Assembly (NCBI GenBank): GCA_021604145.1
Contig: BQIX01000001.1
Location: 1 to 64,000 of the forward strand
Direction: 5' to 3'
Length of the DNA: 64,000 bases
From: Nitrospirales bacterium
Lineage (GTDB): Bacteria; Nitrospirota; Nitrospiria; Nitrospirales; UBA8639
This document shows positions 52,708 through 62,869 of the stretch, one piece after another (within the stretch, counting starts at the first letter, position 1; every line of letters starts with the position of its first letter). Below the pieces are notes generated by a model. It did not search any database and was not told where the DNA came from. It worked only from the letters and a program-made list of their open reading frames with translations. A program made the position numbers and the translations under genes.

Positions 52708-55700
52708 TTAGAGTCTAGGAGGTCCCCCGTATCCATGTAAAACTCGACAATCACCATTACAAGGTTCAAACGTTTGCCCCTGATTTCCAAATGTAAGAAT
52801 TGAGGGTGGACCTACTTGGTTGGGAACAGTAATTTGCAAGTAATTATCCTGTAATTGAAGAAGCGAAGAATCAAAACTAACAACTCCTCCGCTACCAACA
52901 TTACCAGAAATTGTGGCTAATGGAGCTCCTTTCCCAAATCCTGGATCAGTAAGCCCTCCACGCCCAATTTCTAAAGCACTGCCAGAATCCAAGGTTACAG
53001 TCAGACTTTCTCCTCTCGCATAACCAGACGTTTCTACATTAAAATATAAATGCTTTTCTGTAGAAATGGCTATGGACCCTTCATCAACCCATGCACCTTT
53101 ACTCCTTATCAGAACCAGGTTAGATTGATCTACGTTCAATGCTCTAGACTGTTGTCCCGCTTGTGCTAATCGTTGAGATGTATCTGCAGGCATCCGTGCT
53201 TGAAGTTGGATATACGTCCCAATGGCCGCGACCGATCCTTGTATGAGTGATGCTTGGGCAATTTGGCCCGCATTGCCGCCATTCAATACGGCTCCGGTGG
53301 CCGCCCCGGCGGCTCCGCCGACAAACGCCGAGGCGACGAGGTATTCCCCCTGTGTCGCCTGGTTTGCCCAATAGCCTGCTCCATAGGAGACTGCACCGAC
53401 AGCCGCGCCCACGGCAGCCCCGCGCCCAATATTTCCTCCACTTAAATACGCGCCAACTGCTCCTGATGCTGCGCCACCGCAGATCGGACTGCCTCCGCAT
53501 AAATACGTGGCAATGGCTCCGGCACTGAGTGAAAACGCTGTGTTACTGGTATATGGGTCAAAGTATACGGCCACACCTGGGAGTACTGCCCATGCCAGAC
53601 CTCGAACAATTGGAGAACTAAACGCTTTCCCGACAGATCGTAGAGCTTTCTTAAAGAAGTGTCCACTAGGGTCAGTGAAAATGATCGGGTTATTCCGCGC
53701 ATAACTATACCGATTGAGGGCTTGTGGATCGGTGGTGCTGGGCACAATGGTATCGGCTGAGATAAACCGGCCCAGCACAGGATCATAGTACCGGGCTTCG
53801 TAGAAGTAGAGCCCCGTGGAATCATCTTGTTCCTTGCCTGTGTACCTATAGGGGACATTGGCTGTTCCACTGCTACTCCCGGAAGAATAGCTCCACGAAA
53901 ACGTGACAGTACTTCCAGGGAGTACACTCTCAGGAGTTGGGGTTATCGTCGTCGACGGAGTTCCACTATGGGAGACTAAATGAAGCAGAGGATTGGTTGA
54001 TGTATGAGCCAATTGTGGCACCACAAAGCGAAGGCTGTAGATGCCACCGCCTTGGCGGATGGTGGCTGACGGTACTCGATCTGTCGTTGGGCTTACCACT
54101 TGATGGAGGTAAGGCGTGTATTTTGACTGCGTGGTGGTACGGAAGGTTACAGCATGTATGTTCGAATCGCTAGGTGTGAGCGAGGCGCTTGTACTGACGT
54201 GTGTGATAATAATCGAGTTCACAATGGTTTTACTGGATCCTCCGGCACGGGTCAGACTCAGCGTCAATTGCCCATCGGTCACCGTCACGGGCTGATCCGT
54301 GATGGTGATGAACTCATTGGCTTGGGTATTCAGTCCATTAATGACGGTCGTGCCTTCCACTGCAATGGTATGCGGTCCCTGCGGAAAACTTGGGTCGCCA
54401 CTAACGAGTGAAACCAGATAGTCGCCATTGGCCAGATCATAATTCCAGTCCACGGTCGTTCCCGTATCGAAGTGAATGAAGGTATCGCGTATCTGATTAC
54501 TCAGATAGTTCCGATCACGAGTGTTGACGTTGGTCGTCCAGCCATAGCCACGTGTGCTGTCATAGACCGACCCGTCATCTTTGAGATAGCCGGTGGGTAC
54601 AGGGGCCCCATTGGGCTGGAAGTTGATGGAGGCAGGATTGCTCTGTGGAGGTGGGGTGGTCGTGAATGTTGCCGTGGTACTTTGGTTCGCATTGAGTGTG
54701 AGTTGGCAGGACGGCGTTGAGCCACTGCAGGTTCCCGACCAGCTACTGAAGCTCTGGCCAGCGTTTGGTATCGCGGTGAGTGTAACTGTGGTCCCCTCTA
54801 CAAACGAGGCCTGACATGTCCCACTGCTGCAGTTCAACCCACTCGGATTGCTCATGACCGTTCCGTCACCAGTAATGGTTGTGGTTAGGGTATAGTTTGT
54901 CCCAGATTGAGCTAGGGTGGCGATTTCCGAGGCTGTCAAGGCTTGTTGATATATACGGACGTCATCAATCGCGCCATGAAAATTTTGGCCTTGCCCTGGT
55001 TGATAGTGGCCGATATACAACGGAGCGGAGTTGGCCAGAGAGTCAGTGGGTCCGCTGGTGCTGCCTTCCGCAACCCCATCCACGTAGATCGTGAGTGTGC
55101 TGCCGTTTCGCGTGCCGGCGACATGGTGCCACTGGCCGTCATCAATGGTGCTGGTGCTGAGCTGTCCAGCGTAGTTGCCTCCATCGGTGCGGACCTCGAA
55201 GCCTACCGTGCCGTCCGTTCGCTCACGCAGGGTATAGAACCGGCCACCTGAGACTTGCTTACTGATGATCCGGAGGCTGTCGCCAGCGTTGGGCGTGCGG
55301 TCGCTCGTCTTGATCCATGCGGCCAACGTAAAGTCCTGTCCCGCTCCCATGTCCAAACTTCCATCAGCCGGATCTCCGATCAACACATAGTCGTCATTTC
55401 CATCGAAGTCGAGGGCACCACTGATTTTGCCCGTTGTCCACGATGGGCCGTTGAGTAATGTCCCGTGATGAGCGTTTCCGGAATCGTCTGAGGCTTGGGT
55501 GCCACTACTTTCATCGAAGGTCCAGTGCCCGACCAAATTGGCAGGCGGCGGCGTTGTCATAAACGTGGCGGTGACACTTTGGTTGGCATCAAGCGTGAGT
55601 TGGCAAGAGGTGGTTGTCCCACTGCAGGCTCCACTCCAATTATTGAAGGTCTGGCCGCTAGCTGGAGTCGCCGTCAGTGTTATGACGGTGCCAGTGGCAA

Positions 55701-57747
55701 ACGATGTATTGCAACTTCCACTGCTACAATTCACGCCACTGGGTGAACTGGTGACTGTCCCGCTTCCCGCGATGGTTGTCGTGAGCGTCGGTTCAGTAGG
55801 TGGAGTGGTGTTCACTGGTGTGATGATGAGCGAGTTGATAATCGTTTTGCTTGAGCCACCTGCTCGTGTGAGCTGCAGAGTCAACTGCCCATCTGTCACA
55901 GTGACTGGGTGATCGGTGACAGTAATGAACTCATTGGCCTGTGTCGTGATGCCATTGATAACCGTTGAGCCTTCGATGGCAACCGTGTGCGGGCCTTGCG
56001 GGTAACTGGGATCCCCACTGACGAGTGTAACCAGATAGTCGCCATTGGCCAGATCGTAGTTCCAGTCCACGGTCGTTCCCGTATCAAAGTGAATCAAGGT
56101 ATCCCGCGTTTGATCGCTTAGATAATTTCGATCACGCGTATTGACGCTTACGGTCCAGCCATAGCCACGAGTACTGTCATACACTGATCCATCAGCTTTC
56201 AGATAACCGTTCGGCACCGTAGCCCCACTGGGCTGGAAGTTGATAGAAATTGGCTCGCCGGCTGGTGGAGGAGGGCCACCATTGCTGGCTGTATAGACAT
56301 AATCGTCATGTTCCCATTGTCCTCCAACTTTATACGATAAGGTCACATAGACTTGGCTCCCATCAATTGGAAGATTCGGCACACTGACGGACGTTTGTTG
56401 GCCGAGCCCACTACTTTGATAGAGGTCATTCCCACCGGCAAATGTGCCGATCTCGAGTTTCCATTCCTCAACTGCTGACATATTTTCTCCTGTGTTGACA
56501 CGCGTCTCGCCATAGGGGAAGTACGCCAGGTCTTGTTCACTGCCACCAGTGTTGTTGGTCAACACACTCGTCGAGCCCAAATGATCGGGATGGAAATAGT
56601 CGACGGTGCCATTGGCCTGCTTCATCGCAATCCGTTGGCTTCCGGCAAAGATCATCTTGGCACAGGAAAGGGGGGTAGCTGTGCCGTCACAAACATAGAG
56701 TTTGCCAATATACGTCGTGGTCTTATCCGTACCACCTCCGGTGACCGTTTTCTTCACTCGTCCACCATCCCCGTCGTATGTTAACGTCGTTGTTTTGCCA
56801 TTGACGGTAATTGTGATTGGCCGATTCTCCTGATCATAGGCAATGGTCCGCCCGGCTCCATTGGTCATATTCCCATTGGCATCGTAGGCGTAGGTATTCG
56901 AGCCGGCTCCTGTGACTGAATGCGGCCGTACGCTGCTACTGCCGCTAGCCTGATAGGTATAGGTGCCGATTTGGGAGTTACTCGTCATGTTGCCAATTTG
57001 ATTGTACGTATACGTAATCGTAGGATAACCCCCACTGGCACTTGTGAGACGATCTAGGGCATCGTAATTGAATGTTTGGTTACCATGTTTTATATCCGTG
57101 AGACTCGTGACATTACCGCCAGCATCGAAGGTGTAGCCCAAGTCTTGAAGGGTGGTGCTGCCTTTCTCCGTCTTGAGCGTCTTCAGCCGGAAGTTCTGGA
57201 CATCATAGGTATAGGTGGTGGTGACCCCATTACCTAAAGTCAAAGTGCTGGGTTGCCCTAAGGCATTAAATCCGCCATAGGATGCATAGGTGGTATTGCC
57301 TTCTTGCACATTAGCTAACTGCGGGCCATTGTAGGTCTGTGTGACAGCGCTGTTATCCGGATACGTGAGTTGTGTCACGCGGCCTAATCCGTCGTACGCA
57401 CTCTGTGTGGTATAGGTCGTGCCATCCACCACCTTGTCGGTCTTGATGACGCGACCCATGACATCATAGAAGAAGGTGGTGGTTCCCGATCCATCTTTGA
57501 CTTTCTGTAAACGGCCTATCCGATTGTGTGTGCTTCCATCGTAGGTATAGACGACATCGCCACTGCCTAGCGTTTTTTGCGTCTCGAAATCTTTCTGGAT
57601 CCGGCGATTGAGTGTATCGTATTGGAAGTGAATCTGTTGGCCCTTGGCATCGGTCTGCTTTGTGAGATTGCCATTGCCATCATACTCATAAGGTCCAGTT
57701 TCCCATGTCGGGATCATGCATGCTGATTTTGCGAGACAGCGTGTCAT
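52708..57747 (-). CDS. RHS-repeat protein, C-terminal part (frameshifted from the upstream part)
   Basis: A 1,679-residue frame that continues the RHS protein begun at 61369. Its true entry is near 57690; the first 17 codons are an out-of-frame extension. Residues about 20-410 are YD/RHS repeats (YEYDGNGNLTKQTD, YAYDANGNMTNGAG) leading to the core DYFHPDHLGSTSVLTNN and YFPYGETRVN. An insertion of about 870 residues follows (56495-53862). Then come the hyper-conserved core GKEQDDSTGLYFYEARYYDP and ALNRYSYARNNPIIFTDPSGH, and a tip of about 310 residues with Gly-zipper-like repeats. The tip would be the toxin domain in a polymorphic RHS system; I do not recognise its class. Confidence 0.8.
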   Translation of the reverse strand: MTRCLAKSACMIPTWETGPYEYDGNGNLTKQTDAKGQQIHFQYDTLNRRIQKDFETQKTLGSGDVVYTYDGSTHNRIGRLQKVKDGSGTTTFFYDVMGRVIKTDKVVDGTTYTTQSAYDGLGRVTQLTYPDNSAVTQTYNGPQLANVQEGNTTYASYGGFNALGQPSTLTLGNGVTTTYTYDVQNFRLKTLKTEKGSTTLQDLGYTFDAGGNVTSLTDIKHGNQTFNYDALDRLTSASGGYPTITYTYNQIGNMTSNSQIGTYTYQASGSSSVRPHSVTGAGSNTYAYDANGNMTNGAGRTIAYDQENRPITITVNGKTTTLTYDGDGGRVKKTVTGGGTDKTTTYIGKLYVCDGTATPLSCAKMIFAGSQRIAMKQANGTVDYFHPDHLGSTSVLTNNTGGSEQDLAYFPYGETRVNTGENMSAVEEWKLEIGTFAGGNDLYQSSGLGQQTSVSVPNLPIDGSQVYVTLSYKVGGQWEHDDYVYTASNGGPPPPAGEPISINFQPSGATVPNGYLKADGSVYDSTRGYGWTVSVNTRDRNYLSDQTRDTLIHFDTGTTVDWNYDLANGDYLVTLVSGDPSYPQGPHTVAIEGSTVINGITTQANEFITVTDHPVTVTDGQLTLQLTRAGGSSKTIINSLIITPVNTTPPTEPTLTTTIAGSGTVTSSPSGVNCSSGSCNTSFATGTVITLTATPASGQTFNNWSGACSGTTTSCQLTLDANQSVTATFMTTPPPANLVGHWTFDESSGTQASDDSGNAHHGTLLNGPSWTTGKISGALDFDGNDDYVLIGDPADGSLDMGAGQDFTLAAWIKTSDRTPNAGDSLRIISKQVSGGRFYTLRERTDGTVGFEVRTDGGNYAGQLSTSTIDDGQWHHVAGTRNGSTLTIYVDGVAEGSTSGPTDSLANSAPLYIGHYQPGQGQNFHGAIDDVRIYQQALTASEIATLAQSGTNYTLTTTITGDGTVMSNPSGLNCSSGTCQASFVEGTTVTLTAIPNAGQSFSSWSGTCSGSTPSCQLTLNANQSTTATFTTTPPPQSNPASINFQPNGAPVPTGYLKDDGSVYDSTRGYGWTTNVNTRDRNYLSNQIRDTFIHFDTGTTVDWNYDLANGDYLVSLVSGDPSFPQGPHTIAVEGTTVINGLNTQANEFITITDQPVTVTDGQLTLSLTRAGGSSKTIVNSIIITHVSTSASLTPSDSNIHAVTFRTTTQSKYTPYLHQVVSPTTDRVPSATIRQGGGIYSLRFVVPQLAHTSTNPLLHLVSHSGTPSTTITPTPESVLPGSTVTFSWSYSSGSSSGTANVPYRYTGKEQDDSTGLYFYEARYYDPVLGRFISADTIVPSTTDPQALNRYSYARNNPIIFTDPSGHFFKKALRSVGKAFSSPIVRGLAWAVLPGVAVYFDPYTSNTAFSLSAGAIATYLCGGSPICGGAASGAVGAYLSGGNIGRGAAVGAAVGAVSYGAGYWANQATQGEYLVASAFVGGAAGAATGAVLNGGNAGQIAQASLIQGSVAAIGTYIQLQARMPADTSQRLAQAGQQSRALNVDQSNLVLIRSKGAWVDEGSIAISTEKHLYFNVETSGYARGESLTVTLDSGSALEIGRGGLTDPGFGKGAPLATISGNVGSGGVVSFDSSLLQLQDNYLQITVPNQVGPPSILTFGNQGQTFEPCNGDCRVLHGYGGPPRL
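54195..56255 (-). repeat. Symmetric domain cassette inside the RHS core (malectin-repeat-LamG-repeat-malectin)
   Basis: In translation order: a malectin-like domain at 56255-55820 (SINFQPSGATVP, DSTRGYGW, YDLANGDYLV), a bacterial-repeat domain at 55785-55560 (SGTVTSSPSG, FNNWSGACSG), a LamG/concanavalin-like domain at 55540-54905 (HWTFDESSG, LDFDGNDDYV, WHHVAGTRNG, IDDVRIYQQAL), a second bacterial-repeat domain at 54895-54670, and a second malectin-like domain at 54640-54195. The outer pairs are about 80-90% identical at the protein level by eye, so they arose by intragenic duplication. Such domains bind carbohydrates. Confidence 0.75.
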
Positions 57748-60700
57748 AAGCCATGGTGCTTTGATTGCCCAAGGCGTCTGTTAGCGTGAGCAGATTGCCG
57801 AGATCATCATACTGATAGGTGGTCGTAGAATAAGGTGTGCCGGCACTGGTGTCGCAGGACGTAAAGGTTCCGGTGTATTCCTGCACAGTCGCCACGCGAC
57901 CATAGGCATCCCGTGTCGTGCGTCTTTTGTGATCATTGGCATCAATGGTCACGGTCACCCAATCGTCAAAACAGACGAGGTTCCTACTGCCATCGGGATT
58001 ATCAGTTTTTATTACCCGGCCCATGGGATCATAGGTATTGGTCGACCAGACTGGGGTCCCACCCGTTTCAAAGTATGGAGTACTGGTGCGAGTGACACCT
58101 CCGCGCGCATCATAGTCCGTCTGTGTCACGATGGTCTTGGAATCCGTTCCCGTACTCTTTTGGGTAATCGTGCGGCCTAACCCGTCAAAATAGGTCCAAG
58201 AGGAGAGGCCCAGTTGCGAGTCGGTGCGGACATGTTGACTGCCCACGGTCCCGAAGCTGTTATAGCTGGTGGTGGTCCAAAAGCCATCGGGTTGTGTGAC
58301 TTTGATACGGCGACCTAAGGCATCATGCTCCGTCAAGACCACGGCCCCATTGGGATCGGTCACAGATTTGACTTGCCCGTAGAGCCCCAAATCCATCGCC
58401 ACGCCATTAACGCCATAATATTGTGTCGTGGTGACATGGCCGAGCGAATTGGTCACAGTTGTGGCAAACGTGCCGGAGGCATCGTACGCCATGGTTGTAG
58501 TGTTGTCTTTGGCATCGCGCGTACAGATGACATTGCCTTGGCTATCATATGCCATGCGGGTTTCAGGGTCAGTCCCGCCATTCAACCATTTGACGACGCG
58601 CGTCAATTGACCTTTGGTGGGCTGTTGATTACTGGACGGCGTGCTGCAACTCGTGGTGCCATCGTAGTAGAAGTCGGTGTGGGCTAATTGATTGGATGTC
58701 CCTAAGCCTTCGTAAGTGGTTTCACTCTTGGGGAGGCTCAGTATCCAATCTGTTGTATTGGGGCTATACGTGCGTACGACAGTACGGTCATCGGCCGATG
58801 TGCCGGTATCACCATAGTGATCTTCGCGCGTCACATTACCATGAACATCATATTCATAATCGGTTTGCGTTTGTTTGCCGATGGCGGTGCCATCATGAAT
58901 ATTGGTTATGACGGATATCGGTGGTGCAAAGAATGGGGCTCCATCGGTGTCTTCCAAATAGGTCGTGACCGTTTCAGTGTAGATGTTTCCTTGTCCATCC
59001 TGGACTTTTACTCGATACGGAGCACCTTTAAGAAAACCATCCGCCACGTTTGGGTTATTCACATCTGGTTGCCAATCATTGCCCTGATGAAACCAAGTGC
59101 TGGTAACCGTCTGCTCCCCATTGGGGCCAGCCGGGCCGGTCACTTTCACGTAGTTGAATCCGCGAAAATCCCGCTTGCCAATGTGATGGAAGCCGCCATT
59201 GTAATCATAGTAGGTGACCGCCTCGTTTCCGTTCCCATCATTCGTTTTAATGAAGTTGACGGTTTGGATTGGATAGGGTAATTGTGTATTCGAATAGTGA
59301 GAGGAAGGCATGTAACGAATTGTGGTGGTGGCGCCAAGGCCGTTTGTGATGTTTTCTAATAGATCGTTCGTTCCCTCTCGTTTTGCGACATGCCAGTTGC
59401 CATTTAGATACATCCAATCTGTTTTGCCGTCACCATTAAAATCTCCAGGGAACTGATGTCCAAGGTTGTAAGTGCCGGACCCGCTTAACCAAGTCGTTGG
59501 AGTCTTAAATCCCTGACCATTGGATAAAGCGACCCGCCAGTTGCCATTTAGATACATCCAATCTGTTTTACCATCACCATTGAAATCTCCCGGGAACTGA
59601 TGCCCGAGGTTGTAAGTGCCAGACCCGCTTAACCAAACCGACGGAGCCTTAAAACTTTGTCCATTGGATAAAGCGACACGCCAACTTCCATTCAAATACA
59701 TCCAGTCTTGTTTGCCGTCACCGTTGAAGTCTGCGACATACTGGTGTCCTGGGTTATACGTGCCAGATCCACTTAGCCATTTGCTGGGGTACTGAAAACT
59801 GGAGCCAGTGGAGAGCATGACGTACCAGTCACCGTTGAGGTACATCCAGTCGTGTTTGCCATCGCCATTAAAGTCCCCGACGTATTGATAGGCCGAAGCA
59901 TTGTATGGCCATCCTGAGGGGCCTTGCCCAGTAAACCAGGCGATGGGAGTGTTAAATCCATTGCCATTGGATAGAGCGACATACCAGGCATTGCGCCAAT
60001 ACATATAATCTTGTTTACCATCACCATTATAATCTCCCAGATACTGATACCCTTGATTATATGTAACACCGCCAGGGCCTGAGCCATTTAACCATTTGAC
60101 TGGAGGATTAAATCCATTGCCATTGGATAGGGCTACATACCAGCTTCCGTTCAAATACATCCAGTCGTCTTTGCCATCACCGTTGAAGTCCGCGACATAT
60201 TGATGCTCTAGATTATACGTGCCAGATCCACTAAGCCAGGCAGTTGGTACATCAAACCCCTGGCCATTGGATAAGGCGACATACCAACTTCCATTCAAGT
60301 ACATCCAGTCTTGCTTGCCATCACCATTAAAATCTCCAGGAAATTGATACCCTTGGTTGTAAGTTCCTGATCCGTTCAGCCAGACTGTGGGGGCAGCAAA
60401 GGAGTTTACGGCTTCACTGGATGTCAGAGATACTGGAGGAAGGGAAGTGCCATTGATTATATCTCCTGAGGCAGTTAACGCAGCATTCGATCCGTATTGT
60501 CTTACTGTTTTGAGCCCTGATCTTCCAGTGCTTTGACTTAATGCGTATTCTAGTTTGTATGCTCTAATAATATTATTATTGCCCCGGACTTCAATGGTTT
60601 TCAGCCGCTTGGCTGTGGTCATCTCAAAATTTGGTACATACATAGGGGCATTATCCGGACGATTTTCGAGGTGAAAGATAACCTTATTTGTCGGGACTGT

Positions 60701-61369
60701 GTTTTCATGGCCGGTATAATCAATTTGGGCTAAATACGCTTGCCCTTGGTCACTGGTATAACTGAACGTCATATAATTCCCATGCACATCTTCCACTCGC
60801 TCTAAACACCAACGAAAGATCTTGGATGCATCATTGGGATTAGCTACGCGGGTGGCCGCAACCGAACCGAAGATGAACGTTTTTCCTGATTTATCCGTGG
60901 CTTCGAAATATGGTTTGCCATCTGTTGCTGTACGTTTCTTGACTCGTGTGAAGCCGCCTTCTACTTTGGCGCGATATTCGTCGTTGCCAATGTTCACCAA
61001 CTCCACGTTAATTCCGGAGAGTCTGAACACATAATCATCGCCGCTGTAATCCACACCAAACTTCGTCTGCCGTTCGATCACGCCTTTTTCTAACTTCCAG
61101 CCCATTCCCAACCATCCATTGCCATTGCTACTGCCGTAGACCAGTGCGAGGTCTGGTTGTACTCCCTGCCGTCCAGGTGGCACTTCAATTGGAATGCTGG
61201 TTGTAGCTGTTCCTGTGAAGGGGTCCGCATGGACCGCTCCACCTACTGCACCCACCGGCATGTCTTTGTCAGTTTCTTGTGCGTAGGTAGTGAGCGAGTA
61301 ACTGCAAGTCAAACAGATCATCACAATGGGGAAAATGACATTTCGAAGGTGTAAAGTATGACTTCTCAT
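57686..61369 (-). CDS. SpvB/RHS-type secreted protein, N-terminal part
   Basis: From ATG 61369 (AGGAG seven nt upstream) it gives about 1,227 residues with a signal peptide ending near TYA-QET. A SpvB-type domain follows (VGAVGGAVHADPFTGTATTSIPIEVPPG, LALVYGSSNGNGWLGMGWKLEKG). Then come seven VCBS/FG-GAP-like repeats, then RHS/YD repeats (YDSQGNVICTRDAKDN, YDPMGRVIKTDNP). The frame ends at 57686 just after HDPDMGNWT. The expected continuation YEYDGNGNL is found in another frame, one extra T at 57690-57691 being enough to explain the break. So this is one large secreted or cell-surface protein of about 2,900 residues, split by a real or sequencing frameshift. Confidence 0.85.
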   Translation of the reverse strand: MRSHTLHLRNVIFPIVMICLTCSYSLTTYAQETDKDMPVGAVGGAVHADPFTGTATTSIPIEVPPGRQGVQPDLALVYGSSNGNGWLGMGWKLEKGVIERQTKFGVDYSGDDYVFRLSGINVELVNIGNDEYRAKVEGGFTRVKKRTATDGKPYFEATDKSGKTFIFGSVAATRVANPNDASKIFRWCLERVEDVHGNYMTFSYTSDQGQAYLAQIDYTGHENTVPTNKVIFHLENRPDNAPMYVPNFEMTTAKRLKTIEVRGNNNIIRAYKLEYALSQSTGRSGLKTVRQYGSNAALTASGDIINGTSLPPVSLTSSEAVNSFAAPTVWLNGSGTYNQGYQFPGDFNGDGKQDWMYLNGSWYVALSNGQGFDVPTAWLSGSGTYNLEHQYVADFNGDGKDDWMYLNGSWYVALSNGNGFNPPVKWLNGSGPGGVTYNQGYQYLGDYNGDGKQDYMYWRNAWYVALSNGNGFNTPIAWFTGQGPSGWPYNASAYQYVGDFNGDGKHDWMYLNGDWYVMLSTGSSFQYPSKWLSGSGTYNPGHQYVADFNGDGKQDWMYLNGSWRVALSNGQSFKAPSVWLSGSGTYNLGHQFPGDFNGDGKTDWMYLNGNWRVALSNGQGFKTPTTWLSGSGTYNLGHQFPGDFNGDGKTDWMYLNGNWHVAKREGTNDLLENITNGLGATTTIRYMPSSHYSNTQLPYPIQTVNFIKTNDGNGNEAVTYYDYNGGFHHIGKRDFRGFNYVKVTGPAGPNGEQTVTSTWFHQGNDWQPDVNNPNVADGFLKGAPYRVKVQDGQGNIYTETVTTYLEDTDGAPFFAPPISVITNIHDGTAIGKQTQTDYEYDVHGNVTREDHYGDTGTSADDRTVVRTYSPNTTDWILSLPKSETTYEGLGTSNQLAHTDFYYDGTTSCSTPSSNQQPTKGQLTRVVKWLNGGTDPETRMAYDSQGNVICTRDAKDNTTTMAYDASGTFATTVTNSLGHVTTTQYYGVNGVAMDLGLYGQVKSVTDPNGAVVLTEHDALGRRIKVTQPDGFWTTTSYNSFGTVGSQHVRTDSQLGLSSWTYFDGLGRTITQKSTGTDSKTIVTQTDYDARGGVTRTSTPYFETGGTPVWSTNTYDPMGRVIKTDNPDGSRNLVCFDDWVTVTIDANDHKRRTTRDAYGRVATVQEYTGTFTSCDTSAGTPYSTTTYQYDDLGNLLTLTDALGNQSTMAYDTLSRKISMHDPDMGNWTL
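59350..60400 (-). repeat. Seven VCBS/FG-GAP-like repeats
   Basis: Tandem units of about 150 bp, each with DFNGDGK(Q/D/H/T)DWMYLNGSW and WLSGSGTYN-type blocks. Seven DxNGDGK calcium-binding loops are present. Units near 59400-59700 are almost identical at the DNA level, so this segment may recombine or be misassembled. Confidence 0.85.
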
Positions 61370-61939
61370 GAGCGAGCTCCTAAACATAAATTCCAGGAAA
61401 TGAAGCATGACATTGAATGTCTACGAGGTGCGGGGCGAAATGAAAAATTCATCCACATACGATTGGAAGTAAGCGCAAGGAGGGCGAATGCTGTCTATTC
61501 CCCGTTAGAGGGGGGGTATGAAATTAAAAATCACGTACGAAAGGGTGCGGAGAGAGGCAGGTGAAAATGCTGAGTCTTAACCTGATTCATCATTAATACT
61601 AAGCAGTGCACTGGTGAAATTTAGGTTTAACTAGGAATGAGAAGATGGGATAAGAAAGAAGAGAGGTTGTTATGGTAAAAATGTCAAACGTGGAGATTTC
61701 TAGATGATTTTTGAAGCTCGAGGCGGTAGCTGATGTTGCATTGCAATTTGTCAGCGAGGGAGTTGAGGCGGTGCTATTGAAGAGCGATGTGCAAAAAAAT
61801 AAAGTTAGTAGGCTTGGCTAATGTGTCATGGGAAATTGTCAGGCGTACCTTTAGTAGATGGTTTGACGGTAGAGTGTGGGATACGTATCTCAATATTCCT
61901 TGTGTTGCTTTTCAGGGAAAGTGTGGAAAAAGAAATGTG
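61370..61939. other. Long region upstream of the RHS gene
   Basis: About 570 bp between the RHS start and the end of the deacetylase gene. I see no gene with a ribosome binding site; a 73-codon plus-strand frame at 61787 has no recognisable product. The region near the RHS start must hold its promoter. Confidence 0.4.
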
Positions 61940-62869
61940 TTAACTTGCTTGGCCAAATGGAAACGCATTGCAGTCATAGCGTGGCAAGGCTTGCGGTCGA
62001 TTTTGTAGATCGTTCGCTGTAATATCACGTGCTTCGACATTGAACGAAAATTGTGCTCCTTGTTGCGACAAAAGATTTTCTGTTTCTGACGTAAATGTAT
62101 GAAATCCTCCGTACGGATAACAAAAGGAGAAAATCTTTTCTCCAACAATGTTTTCTAGGGATGTGAATGATTCCTGAATTTCTCTTTGTTGTTGCTCTTT
62201 GTCCAATTTGCTGAAGACGAAATGGTTGACGCTGTGACTTCCAATCATCATTCCATGATCATGAAGTTCCTTGGTTTGAGATGGGGTCAAATAGAACTCC
62301 GGGGCCTTCGGGAAATTGCCATTGAAGGTTGTATCGACAAGACGATCAAGAACCGACTCTCTCCATTCGTAGGCAATGAAGTAATTTAATGTACGCTTGA
62401 AACGGTTGGTTGCAGCGTCGTTGTCTTGTCGGCGGTACGTTTTTCTTTTAAAGTCCTCAATGTATTGATGTGTGAGCATCTTTTCTTCAATTAGATTTTC
62501 CAGGAGTTCTATCGCACGTATTCCACCAAGCTTTCCGATTACCAAATGAATGCGGTGTACGTCGAGTAATTTTGTATTACCAAAGACTCTAGTAGGAATA
62601 AAGAAAATACCCCAGAGCCCGCGTGCTTTTAAGATAGGAAAGACATGGTGAAAATGATCAGAGAATCCATCGTCGAATGTGAGGATAACTCCATTGCAAG
62701 GTTGTTTGTCTCTGAGGGCTTTGGTGAATTGTTCCCGGCTGACGAATCCATAGTTTGCTCCTAGCCAGTTGAGTTGTTGTAAGAAGTGTTCAATGTGCAG
62801 AAAACGAAAAAATGGAAACCCACTCACTTTCGGTCTTATGTAGTGATACATGATCGCCTTCATGGTCAT
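61940..62869 (-). CDS. Polysaccharide deacetylase family protein (CE4, NodB-like)
   Basis: A 309-residue protein with the NodB homology domain: ILTFDDGFSDHFHHVFPIL (catalytic TFDD), MMIGSHSVNHFVFSKL (metal-binding H-S-x-x-H) and FCYPYGGFHTF. It is cytoplasmic by sequence (no signal peptide) with MYHYIRP at the start. Substrates are N-acetylated sugars; here probably a surface-glycan precursor. The start ATG overlaps the formyltransferase stop as ATGA, so the two are translationally coupled. Confidence 0.85.
   Translation of the reverse strand: MTMKAIMYHYIRPKVSGFPFFRFLHIEHFLQQLNWLGANYGFVSREQFTKALRDKQPCNGVILTFDDGFSDHFHHVFPILKARGLWGIFFIPTRVFGNTKLLDVHRIHLVIGKLGGIRAIELLENLIEEKMLTHQYIEDFKRKTYRRQDNDAATNRFKRTLNYFIAYEWRESVLDRLVDTTFNGNFPKAPEFYLTPSQTKELHDHGMMIGSHSVNHFVFSKLDKEQQQREIQESFTSLENIVGEKIFSFCYPYGGFHTFTSETENLLSQQGAQFSFNVEARDITANDLQNRPQALPRYDCNAFPFGQAS

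Noticed and set aside
59350-60400. Possible CRISPR-like repeats
   Set aside because: Units of about 150 bp encode in-frame protein repeats with no unique spacers; no cas gene is present.
61787-62008. 73-codon plus-strand frame upstream of RHS
   Set aside because: Antisense to the deacetylase 3' end, with no ribosome binding site or family match.
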